A DNA stretch of 19,436 nucleotides from JAWWPY01 sp964412845 (GTDB lineage: Bacteria; Actinomycetota; Actinomycetes; Streptosporangiales; Streptosporangiaceae): positions 1 through 19,436 of the forward strand of contig CAYPQM010000133.1 of the NCBI GenBank assembly GCA_964412845.1. The letters are read 5' to 3'. Under the pieces are notes generated by a model. The model saw only the letters and a program-made list of their open reading frames with translations. It did not search any database and was not told the DNA's origin. Position 1 is the stretch's first letter; each line of letters starts with the position of its first letter. Below, piece after piece: positions 6,857 through 13,751 of this stretch. Made by a program: the position numbers and the translations under genes.

Positions 6857-7524
6857 CGCTGCGGGTGCTGGTCGCCGACGACCAGGCGCTGGTCCGCGCC
6901 GGATTCCGCGGCATCGTCGCGGCGACGCCCGGATTCGAGGTGGTGGGCGAGGCCGGGACGGGGGCCGAGGCCGTCGAGCAGGCTCGCCGGACCCAGCCTG
7001 ATGTTGTTCTCATGGACGTCCGCATGCCGGTCATGGACGGCATCGAGGCCACCCGCCAGATCACCGGCTCCGCCGCGACCCCCGACGTGCGCGTGCTCAT
7101 CCTCACCACTTTCGACCTGGATGAGTACGTCTTCTCGGCGCTGCGCGCGGGGGCGAGCGGCTTCCTGCTCAAGAGCACCGTGCCGGGCGACCTGCTCAAC
7201 GCCATCCGGGTCATCGCCGATGGCGACGCGCTGCTCGCCCCGAGCGTGACCCGGAGGCTGGTCGAGGAGTTCGCCCGCAGCCCCCGGGCGGCCCCACCGG
7301 CGCAGCGCAGCCAGCCCGACCTGCGCGCTGTCACCGGGCGGGAGCGGGAGGTCCTCGCGCTCATCGCCAGCGGCCGGTCCAACACCGAGATCGCCGGCCT
7401 GCTAGGCATCAGCCCGGCCACCACGAAGACGCACGTGGGCCACCTGCTCACCAAACTCGGCGCCCGCGACCGGGTCCACCTGGTCATCCTCGCCTACCAG
7501 GCGGGCATCGCCACGGCCGGGTAA
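6853..7524 (+). CDS. NarL/LuxR-type response regulator
   Basis: A 223-residue DNA-binding response regulator. The receiver domain (about 3-120) has the acidic pair Asp 9/Asp 10, phospho-acceptor Asp 55 in VVLMDVRMP, Thr 85/Thr 86 and Lys 107 in GFLLKS. The C-terminal LuxR-type helix-turn-helix (about 158-218) contains LTGREREVLALIASGRSN-type sequence (here beginning VTGRE) and SPATTKTHVGHLLTKLGARDR. The start GTG 6853 overlaps the kinase stop as GTGA, so the two are translationally coupled and form a cognate pair. Likely targets are its own divergent region and the ABC-2 operon, inferred from position only. Confidence 0.93.
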   Translation: MTLRVLVADDQALVRAGFRGIVAATPGFEVVGEAGTGAEAVEQARRTQPDVVLMDVRMPVMDGIEATRQITGSAATPDVRVLILTTFDLDEYVFSALRAGASGFLLKSTVPGDLLNAIRVIADGDALLAPSVTRRLVEEFARSPRAAPPAQRSQPDLRAVTGREREVLALIASGRSNTEIAGLLGISPATTKTHVGHLLTKLGARDRVHLVILAYQAGIATAG

Positions 7525-7537
7525 GCGCCGCCCGGCC
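7515..7537. repeat. GC-rich inverted repeat around the regulator stop codon
   Basis: GGCCGGG (7515-7521) and CCCGGCC (7531-7537) can pair around a 9-base loop that contains the TAA stop. It may help end the kinase-regulator transcript, but there is no T-tract. The rest of the 147-base gap before the next gene is GC-rich apart from an AT-richer patch around 7590-7610, which could hold a promoter; I see no clear -35/-10 pair. Confidence 0.3.
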
Positions 7538-7671
7538 AGCGCCCCGGCCGCCGGGAGTGCGGTCCGCCGGGGCGCCGACGAATCCGGGACAAGTTTTCGG
7601 GCACAATTCTGACGGCACCGGTCACCTGCTGGCATCGGCCAGGCGACCCGGGCCGCGGGAGGATGGACCTC

Positions 7672-8679
7672 ATGATCAGCAGGGAGCCAGCCGACGCTCG
7701 GCCCGGGCCCGCGGACCCCGGAGCCGTAGCGGCGGCGCAGGCCCGGGTGACCCGGGTCCTGCTGACCGCGCTGCTGACCGCCCTCGTGCTGGCCGGCCTG
7801 CGGGGCCGGATCAGCCTGCCCGGCCCGGCAGGTCCCTACCGGGGTGACGGCATCGCCGTCGGCGTGATCCTGGAAGCGGTTCTCGCCGTGCTGCTGGCCG
7901 CGCTGCTGGTCCGGGCACGGCGGGCGCCGCCCGAGGCGGTGCTTGCCGCGCGGTTGCGCACGGTGCTGCGGCCGCTGCTGATCACCAGCCTGGTCGTGAT
8001 CCCGGTGGCCCTGCTGCTGGTCACCCCGCTGCGGGCGCGTCCCCGCCCGCTGCCGGTGCCCCGTCAGCCGGTGACCACGCCAGGGTTGCGGCTGCCGTCG
8101 GCCGGAGCGTCACCGCACGGGTCCGCGGGCATCCACATCCCGCTCTCGGCCGTGCTCTACGCCCTGCTGGTGATCGCCCTGATCGCCGGGACTGCGCTCT
8201 GCGCCATCGTCGCCAGGCGACGGCGGAGAACCGTGGTCTATCCCGAGGCCGAACCGGACGCCGATGCGCAGCGGGCCGGGCTGCGAGACGCCGTTGAGTC
8301 CGGCACCAGCGCGCTGCGCTCCTTCGATGACGCTCAGGCGGGCATCATCGCCTGCTACCTGTCCATGGAAGAGAGCCTGGCCCGGGCGGGAACGGTGCGG
8401 GACGCGGCCGACACCCCGGATGAGCTGCTGGCCAAGGCGGCCGACGGCGGCCTGGTCCGCGGCGCCGCGGCGGCCCGGCTGACCAGGCTGTTCTATGAGG
8501 CACGTTTCTCCAGCCACCGGCTGGGCGAGGAGCAGCGTGCCGCGGCCCGGGAAGCACTGCGCGACCTCGCCGAGGACCTGGCGCATCCCTCGGCGGGGCA
8601 GCAGCCGCCAGCCACCCAGCCGCCAGCCACCCAGCCGCCGGCGGGATGGCCGCCGGGCGGGCCAGGAGCCAGCCCATGA
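7672..8679 (+). CDS. DUF4129-domain membrane protein
   Basis: A 335-residue protein with four membrane segments (about 26-44, 60-82, 100-120 and 157-181) and a C-terminal cytoplasmic DUF4129-like helical domain (about 205-303). The domain shows the usual ACYLSMEESLA, ADTPDELL and LTRLFYEARFSSH elements. In other bacteria DUF4129 is often fused to a transglutaminase; no such domain is visible here. ATG 7672 is preferred over ATG 7663 because GGGAGG at 7657-7662 touches the latter but lies 9 bases from the former. First gene of a five-gene operon with MoxR and DUF58; the stop overlaps the next start as ATGA. The C-terminal tail is a PPATQ repeat. The biochemical role is unknown; a scaffold for the MoxR/DUF58 machinery is an inference. 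Confidence 0.82.
   Translation: MISREPADARPGPADPGAVAAAQARVTRVLLTALLTALVLAGLRGRISLPGPAGPYRGDGIAVGVILEAVLAVLLAALLVRARRAPPEAVLAARLRTVLRPLLITSLVVIPVALLLVTPLRARPRPLPVPRQPVTTPGLRLPSAGASPHGSAGIHIPLSAVLYALLVIALIAGTALCAIVARRRRRTVVYPEAEPDADAQRAGLRDAVESGTSALRSFDDAQAGIIACYLSMEESLARAGTVRDAADTPDELLAKAADGGLVRGAAAARLTRLFYEARFSSHRLGEEQRAAAREALRDLAEDLAHPSAGQQPPATQPPATQPPAGWPPGGPGASP
8602..8640 (+). repeat. 15-bp tandem repeat in the DUF4129 tail
   Basis: Two full copies and a partial third of CAGCCGCCAGCCACC, encoding a Pro/Ala/Thr/Gln tail (PPATQ units) at the end of the DUF4129 protein. Confidence 0.8.
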
Positions 8680-9260
8680 CGGGGCGGCCCGCGCTCCCGG
8701 CCAGCCGCCAGCAGCGGCCCGCGGACGGCTGGCGCCTCGCTGTCCCGGAACTCACCATCGCAGCCGGCCTGGTCACCGTGGCCGCCGCAGCCGGGTACGC
8801 CCTGGGCGGGCCGTCAGTCATGGCCGTGGTGGTGATCGTCGCGGCGGCCGGCGCAGGCGTCGTGCTGCGCGGTCTGCCGGCGCCCCCGCAGGATGGCCCG
8901 TCGCTGGCCGTGCCGGAGCCGGGTTCGCCGTTCGGCCCGTCGTTCGCGTCGTCCCTCGACTTCTGGCGCAGGCGGACGAGGATGGCCGAGGGGACGCAGT
9001 CCAGGGGCGCCTACAACGCCGGACTGCGCCGCACCCTGGAGCACCTGCTGGCCTCCCGGCTGGCCGAGCGGCATGGCATCAGCCTCTACGACGATCCCGC
9101 GGCGGCGCGGCGGCTGCTCTGCCCGGGTGGCCGCGACGGCGACCTCTGGTCCTGGATCGACCCGGCCGGCCGGCCAGCAGAGTCAGGGCCGCCGCGCGAC
9201 GCACCCGGAATCCCGCCCGGGACACTGACCCGCCTCATCGACCGACTGGAGCAGCTGTGA
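8676..9260 (+). CDS. small membrane protein of the MoxR operon
   Basis: A 194-residue protein of unknown function. Two adjacent hydrophobic segments (about 28-48 and 50-68) form a likely membrane hairpin near the N-terminus. The rest is soluble: helical RRTLEHLLASRLAERHG, then SLYDDPAAARRLL, LWSWIDP, and an ending RLIDRLEQL. I associate this pattern with proteins placed between DUF4129 and MoxR genes in actinomycetes, where it has no assigned activity. ATG 8676 is supported by AGGAG at 8664-8668 and the 4-base overlap with the DUF4129 stop. Its own stop overlaps the MoxR start as GTGA. Confidence 0.75.
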   Translation: MTGRPALPASRQQRPADGWRLAVPELTIAAGLVTVAAAAGYALGGPSVMAVVVIVAAAGAGVVLRGLPAPPQDGPSLAVPEPGSPFGPSFASSLDFWRRRTRMAEGTQSRGAYNAGLRRTLEHLLASRLAERHGISLYDDPAAARRLLCPGGRDGDLWSWIDPAGRPAESGPPRDAPGIPPGTLTRLIDRLEQL

Positions 9261-10243
9261 CCGCCGCGATTCCCACCCCGCAGCAGACGGCGCAGCGATG
9301 CGCCCGGATCCTGGACGAGGTCGGGCAGGCGGTCGTCGGCAACCGTCGGGCGCTCGAACTGGTGCTGATCGGCATCCTGGCCGGCGGCCACATCCTGATC
9401 GAGGACCTGCCTGGGCTCGGCAAGACACTGATCGCCCGCTCGTTCGCCCAGGTGCTCGGGCTGAACTTCACCCGCATCCAGTTCACGCCGGACCTGCTGC
9501 CTTCCGACGTGGTCGGCGCGCCGATGTACAACCAGCGGACCGGGCAGATGGAGTTCCGCCCCGGGCCGGTCTTCACCCAGTTGCTGCTCGCGGATGAGAT
9601 CAACCGGACGCCACCGAAAACCCAAGCGGCCCTGCTGGAGGCGATGGGCGAGGGACAGGTGTCCATGGACGGGCAGACTAGGCCGCTGCCCCAGCCTTTC
9701 GTGGTGCTCGCGACCGACAACCCGATCGAGTACGAGGGTACCTACGAGCTGCCCGAGGCCCAGCTTGACCGCTTCCTGCTGCGGCTGCGGCTCGGCTATC
9801 TGGCCAGCACCGACGAGGTGGCGATGCTGCAGCGGAGACTGGACCGCCGGGTCGAGGACGCGGTGCTGCAGCAGGTCACCGACGCTGGGGAGGTGCTCGC
9901 CATGCGCACCTCGCTGGAAGACGTGGAGGTCTCCGCGGACCTCCTGGAGTACGCGGTGGCCCTGGTCCGCGCGACCAGGGGGCACCGGCAGATCCAGGTG
10001 GGTGCCAGCCCACGGGGCGGCCTCGCACTGGTGCAGCTGGCCCGTGGCCAGGCCCTGCTGCGGCTGCGGGACTACGTGACCCCCGATGACATCAAGCAGG
10101 TGGCGGTGCCGGCCCTGGCGCACCGGGTCACCCTCCGCCCGGAACTGTGGGTCCGCCAGGTCAGCCCGGACGACGTGGTGGCCGGCTTGCTCGGCACCGT
10201 GCCCACGCCGCGCACCGAGCCCGCGTCCGGCGCCCGTGCCTGA
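9257..10243 (+). CDS. MoxR-family AAA+ ATPase
   Basis: A 328-residue cytoplasmic AAA+ ATPase of the MoxR family, which act as chaperone-like remodelers of partner proteins that are often encoded alongside. Motifs: Walker A in EDLPGLGKT (49-57), the family segment RIQFTPDLLPSDVVG (73-87), Walker B LLLADE (109-114) followed by INRTPPKTQAALLEAM, sensor 1 region VVLATDNPIEYEG (149-161), DRFLLRL, and sensor 2 GASPRG (249-254). Position 154 is Asp where MoxR proteins commonly have Gln (ATQNP). The long open frame extends upstream to 8495, but GTG 9257 overlaps the preceding stop and begins right before the family's N-terminal helix. Likely client: the DUF58 protein encoded next. Confidence 0.94.
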   Translation: MTAAIPTPQQTAQRCARILDEVGQAVVGNRRALELVLIGILAGGHILIEDLPGLGKTLIARSFAQVLGLNFTRIQFTPDLLPSDVVGAPMYNQRTGQMEFRPGPVFTQLLLADEINRTPPKTQAALLEAMGEGQVSMDGQTRPLPQPFVVLATDNPIEYEGTYELPEAQLDRFLLRLRLGYLASTDEVAMLQRRLDRRVEDAVLQQVTDAGEVLAMRTSLEDVEVSADLLEYAVALVRATRGHRQIQVGASPRGGLALVQLARGQALLRLRDYVTPDDIKQVAVPALAHRVTLRPELWVRQVSPDDVVAGLLGTVPTPRTEPASGARA

Positions 10244-10274
10244 CGAACCACACCTGCGACCACACGGAAGGCCC

Positions 10275-11600
10275 ATGGTTACTCCCGGACAGACCGCGGC
10301 GGGGTACCGCCCGGCCGGCCGGGGGGATGCGGGCGGCCGTGCCCCCGGGCCGGTGCTGCGCTGGGGCATGTCCGCGCACGCCCGCCGGCTGCTCACCCTG
10401 GCCCTGGCTGGGCTGGTGGTCGCCATCATCACCGGCCGCGGCGAGTTCGCTGGTGTGGCGGCCCCCGCGGCGGCGCTGCTGGCTACCTGGCGACGGGACC
10501 GGCCTGGATCCGTTCAGGTGACCGTGACGCTGACCGCGACCAGGGCGGTGGAAGGCGAGCAGGCGGCCGTGCAGGTGACGGTCGAGGGCCAGGGGGAGCA
10601 CTCGGTGCAGGCGGTGCTGCATCCCGCGCGGACGATCGTGCCGCTGCCCGGGCCGGGCGGCCAGGCGGCGGGCATCGCGAACGGCAGCCAGGTCAGGCTG
10701 CCGTTCGCGGTCACCCGCTGGGGCCGTCACCGGGTGGGCACGCTGGAGATCATCCTGCGCGATCGCTGGCGGCTGGTGCAGGGCACCCTGGTGCTGACCC
10801 TGCCGCGGCTCGACTGCTACCCGAGGCCGGCCATCCAGCAGACCAGGGTGGTCCTGGCCCGGCTGCCGAACCGGCTCGGCGAGCATCCGGCCCGGGTACC
10901 CGGTGAGGGCATCGAGTTCGCGGGTGTCCGCGAGTACGCACCGGGTGACCGCCAGCGCAGCATCAACTGGCCGGCCACCACCCGGCGCGGGCGGCTTCAG
11001 GTGAACACTTTCGCAGCCGAGCGCTCCCAGGACGTCGTCATCCTGATGGATGCCACCCCGGATGCCGGCGAGCCGGGGCACGGCGCGGTGGACCACGCGC
11101 TTCGCGGCGCCACCGCGGCGGCCCGCGCCTACCTGGCCGCCCGGGACCGGGTCGGCCTCATCACCTACCGCTACCAGGTGCGCTGGCTCGTCCCTGGCCT
11201 CGGCGAGCGCCATTTCTACCGGATCGCCGAGGCGATGCTCACTGATCAGGGCGCCTGGTCGGCCGACACCGGGTTCAGCCGGCTGCCCCGGGCGGCGCTG
11301 CCACCCGGGGCACTGATCCTCGTGTTCAGCGCGCTGCTCGACCACAGGCTGGTCGAGACGCTGCGGGACATGCGGGAACGCGGCTTCCCGGTACTGATCG
11401 TCGACGTGCTGACTGGTGAGCCGGGCACCGGGCGGACCCGGATCGGCCGGCTGGCCCGCCGGATATGGCGGATGGAGCAGGAGGCGATCAGGTTCTCCTT
11501 GCGCGAGCTGGGCATCCCGGTCGTGCACTGGGACGGCGAGCAGAGCCTGGACCTGCCCCTGGCACCATACGTGCGCCGCCCCGTGGTGGCCCGGCGATGA
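10275..11600 (+). CDS. DUF58-domain protein
   Basis: A 441-residue protein with an N-terminal hydrophobic hairpin (about 38-71), a beta-rich middle region (about 80-180) and a C-terminal DUF58/von Willebrand A-like domain. The diagnostic DUF58 segment is at 212-247: GIEFAGVREYAPGDRQRSI, then NWPATTRRGRLQVNTF. The metal-site motif of vWA domains (DxSxS) would follow at VVILMDATPD, but only Asp 259, Thr 261 and Asp 263 occur, so a normal MIDAS site is doubtful. ATG 10275 has GGAAGG only 3 bases upstream, which is tight; Met 32 is a possible alternative. It lies 31 bases after MoxR and overlaps the next gene as ATGA. It is expected to work with MoxR; the precise function is unknown. Confidence 0.88.
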   Translation: MVTPGQTAAGYRPAGRGDAGGRAPGPVLRWGMSAHARRLLTLALAGLVVAIITGRGEFAGVAAPAAALLATWRRDRPGSVQVTVTLTATRAVEGEQAAVQVTVEGQGEHSVQAVLHPARTIVPLPGPGGQAAGIANGSQVRLPFAVTRWGRHRVGTLEIILRDRWRLVQGTLVLTLPRLDCYPRPAIQQTRVVLARLPNRLGEHPARVPGEGIEFAGVREYAPGDRQRSINWPATTRRGRLQVNTFAAERSQDVVILMDATPDAGEPGHGAVDHALRGATAAARAYLAARDRVGLITYRYQVRWLVPGLGERHFYRIAEAMLTDQGAWSADTGFSRLPRAALPPGALILVFSALLDHRLVETLRDMRERGFPVLIVDVLTGEPGTGRTRIGRLARRIWRMEQEAIRFSLRELGIPVVHWDGEQSLDLPLAPYVRRPVVARR

Positions 11601-12226
11601 CACCAGCTGACCGCCCGGCGCGGCCAGCTGACCCGCCAGCACGGGCCGGGCAGGCGGCCTGGCATGCTGCGCCGCTGCGGCCCATGGTGGCGGCGGCGCT
11701 ACTCGGCGCGGCCTGCGTGGCCTGGGCGGCCTACCCGGCCGGGGCCACCGGCCGGTCCGGTGTCACCATCCTGGTCCTGGCCGCCTGCTGTGTCGTGGCC
11801 GGCGCGGCGCGGCTCGCCGCGACCGGGCTGGCTGCCCCGCAAGCCAGCCGCAGCAGCTACGAGAGCACGCCACTGCGGCTGTGGCACACGGCCTCCGGCA
11901 CGCTGCTGCGGGTGCCCTGGGCGGAAGGCGCCTTGCTCGGCGCCCTTGTCCTGGAGGCCCAGCACCGGTCACGGCCCTGGCACACCGGGCTGCTCGGGGC
12001 CGCGCTGCTGGGCTACCTGATCGCGACGCACCTGGCCGAGTCGGCCGCCCCGCGGGGGGCGCTGCGCCGCCAGCTTCCGGTGCTCGCCGCCGGGTTCGGG
12101 CTGCTGATGCTGGCGGCCGGCGCCGCCTTTCTCCCCTCGGCCGGGACCGGGCTGAGCGCTGACTGGCTGCGGGTGGCCGCCGCCGTCGCCGCCGCCGCGA
12201 TCGGCGGCCTGGTCCTGCCCCGGTGA
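11597..12226 (+). CDS. polytopic membrane protein of the MoxR operon
   Basis: A 209-residue hydrophobic protein rich in Ala, Leu and Gly, with about five or six membrane segments (27-49, 54-79, possibly 108-120, 130-147, 159-180 and 189-207). I recognise no domain. The ATG at 11597 overlaps the DUF58 stop as ATGA, so it is the co-translated last gene of the operon. It may anchor the MoxR/DUF58 proteins at the membrane, from position only. Confidence 0.75.
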   Translation: MTPADRPARPADPPARAGQAAWHAAPLRPMVAAALLGAACVAWAAYPAGATGRSGVTILVLAACCVVAGAARLAATGLAAPQASRSSYESTPLRLWHTASGTLLRVPWAEGALLGALVLEAQHRSRPWHTGLLGAALLGYLIATHLAESAAPRGALRRQLPVLAAGFGLLMLAAGAAFLPSAGTGLSADWLRVAAAVAAAAIGGLVLPR

Positions 12227-12260
12227 CACCCCCAAGCCCGCACCCGGGGCTGGTCAGCCC
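12217..12260. terminator. candidate bidirectional terminator between convergent operons
   Basis: Several overlapping GC-rich hairpins span both stop codons: GCCCCGG (12217-12223) with CCGGGGC (12244-12250); AGCCC (12235-12239) with GGGCT (12247-12251); and GGGCT (12247-12251) with AGCCC (12256-12260). No T-tract is present on either strand, so the terminator assignment is tentative. Confidence 0.3.
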
Positions 12261-12880
12261 AGCATGACCCGCAGATCCAGGGCCTGGTCGCACCGCTGCG
12301 CAACCTCCGGGTCGTGCGTGGCCACCACCAGGGATCCGCCGTCGGCGACCACGTCGAATATCCGGGCCAGCACTACGGCTCGGGCCGCCGGATCGAGCTC
12401 GGCGGTGGGCTCATCGGCGATAAGCAGCCGGGGCCCGAGGGCGAGCGCCCGGGCCACCGCGACGCGCTGCTGCTGGCCGCCGGAGAGCTCCTCGACCAGC
12501 TGGTCGGCATGGGCACCCAGGCCGACCAGGGCCAGCGCGCCCCGGGCCGCCGCGCCGGCGTCCCGCGCCGGACGGCCTGCGCCGCGGAGCGCGACCTCGA
12601 TGTTCTCGGCCGGCGTGAGCAGCGACACAAGACCGTAGCCCTGCAGCACGACGGCGACGCCGCTGGCCGGCCGGGCGAACCCGGTGAGCAGCGTCCCGTC
12701 GATGTAAACCTCACCGGCGGTGGGAGCCGTCAGCCCGGATATGAGCGCCAGCAGGCTCGACTTGCCCGATCCGGACGGGCCGGTCACCGCGAGGCTGTGG
12801 CCGGCCGGCACGGTGAGGTCGACGCCCGACAGGATCAGCTGGCCATCCCGGACGTACCGCAGTCCTCGTGCCTTGAGCAC
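12254..12880 (-). CDS. ABC transporter ATP-binding protein (LolD/MacB-like, second ATPase)
   Basis: A compact 208-residue ATPase of the LolD/MacB/FtsE type that powers FtsX-like permeases. All motifs are canonical: Walker A GPSGSGKSS (34-42), Q-loop VVLQG (77-81), signature LSGGQQQR (132-139), Walker B RLLIADEP (151-158) and switch His in VATHDPE (186-192). It starts at GTG 12880, one base after the stop of the other ATPase, and is the last gene of the operon. It shares the single large permease with that ATPase; their sequences differ clearly, so a heterodimer is likely. No C-terminal extension. Confidence 0.9.
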   Translation of the reverse strand: MLKARGLRYVRDGQLILSGVDLTVPAGHSLAVTGPSGSGKSSLLALISGLTAPTAGEVYIDGTLLTGFARPASGVAVVLQGYGLVSLLTPAENIEVALRGAGRPARDAGAAARGALALVGLGAHADQLVEELSGGQQQRVAVARALALGPRLLIADEPTAELDPAARAVVLARIFDVVADGGSLVVATHDPEVAQRCDQALDLRVMLG

Positions 12881-12881
12881 G

Positions 12882-13751
12882 TCAGCCCCGTTCCACGTCG
12901 ACCGGGCGCAGCTCTAGTCCGTCAGCCGTCAGGATCGCCCGCGCCAGTGCCCCCGGGGGCAGGATGCCCTCCAGCGCCTCGGTGGGCAGCTGGACCGAGC
13001 CATCACGGGAAACGACCAGGTAATCCTCCCCGGCGTGGCCTTCAGCCCCGACCCGGCCATCACGGATCGTCACCGTGCGTCCGAGCGCACTGCCGACGGC
13101 TGGGTCGTGGGTCACCACGATCACGGTCGTGCCGAGGTCCGTGTTGGCCGCGCAGATGAGGTCGATGACCGCCGCGGCGGAGCCATGATCGAGCTGGCTG
13201 GTCGGCTCGTCGGCCAGCAGCAGCCGCGGCCCGTTGGCCAGGGCGACGGCCAGCGCGAGCCGCTGCTGTTCGCCACCGGACAGCCGCCCGGCAGGCCGGT
13301 GCACGACCCTGGTCAGGCCCACGGCATCAAGCAGGTCGGCGGTCCGGCGGCGCTTGGCGGCGCGGGACCGGCGGGTCGGCCCCTGCGCGAACAGCACGTT
13401 GCCTGCCGCGGTCTCGTTGGGCAGCAGGTTGCGCCCGGGATTCTGCATGACGACGCCTACCTCGCGCAGCCGCATCTCCGCCGCCGACCTCCGGGTCAGG
13501 TCACCGAGCCGGCGGCCGCAGACCTCGACAACGCCGGCCGTGGGCCGCAGCAGGCCGGCGAACAGCCACAGCAGCGTGGATTTCCCGGCGCCCGACGGGC
13601 CGAGCAGCGCCATGGTCTCCCCCTCGGCGACCGTCAGGTCGACACCGCGTAGCGCGGTGACCTCCTGCCCGGGGGCGCCGTACACCTGCACGAGGCCCTC
13701 GCAGCGCACCAGCGCGCTGGCCGGCGGCTCCGGCCCCACTGGCCCGGTCAT
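12882..13751 (-). CDS. ABC transporter ATP-binding protein with C-terminal extension (first ATPase)
   Basis: A 289-residue ATPase of the same class. Walker A GPSGAGKST (51-59), Q-loop VVMQNPGRNLLP (100-111), signature LSGGEQQR (157-164), Walker B RLLLADEP (176-183), switch His in VVTHDPA (212-218). After the core (about residue 236) comes an added segment at 244-283, YLVVSRDGSVQLPTEALEGI and onward, whose strand-'GxxxLP'-helix-strand pattern resembles the swapped-hairpin AbrB/SpoVT fold. I infer this by eye; it may be a dimerisation or regulatory tail. ATG 13751 overlaps the permease stop as ATGA, with GGGAG 8 bases upstream. Confidence 0.9.
   Translation of the reverse strand: MTGPVGPEPPASALVRCEGLVQVYGAPGQEVTALRGVDLTVAEGETMALLGPSGAGKSTLLWLFAGLLRPTAGVVEVCGRRLGDLTRRSAAEMRLREVGVVMQNPGRNLLPNETAAGNVLFAQGPTRRSRAAKRRRTADLLDAVGLTRVVHRPAGRLSGGEQQRLALAVALANGPRLLLADEPTSQLDHGSAAAVIDLICAANTDLGTTVIVVTHDPAVGSALGRTVTIRDGRVGAEGHAGEDYLVVSRDGSVQLPTEALEGILPPGALARAILTADGLELRPVDVERG

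Noticed and set aside
8495..9256. Upstream extension of the MoxR reading frame
   Set aside because: It lies over the DUF4129 and small membrane protein genes in another frame and is Arg/Gly/Pro-rich; the GTGA overlap gives the true start.
9086..11642. Long minus-strand open frames opposite MoxR and DUF58
   Set aside because: They are antisense shadows caused by high GC; the plus-strand products have full family motifs and coupled starts.
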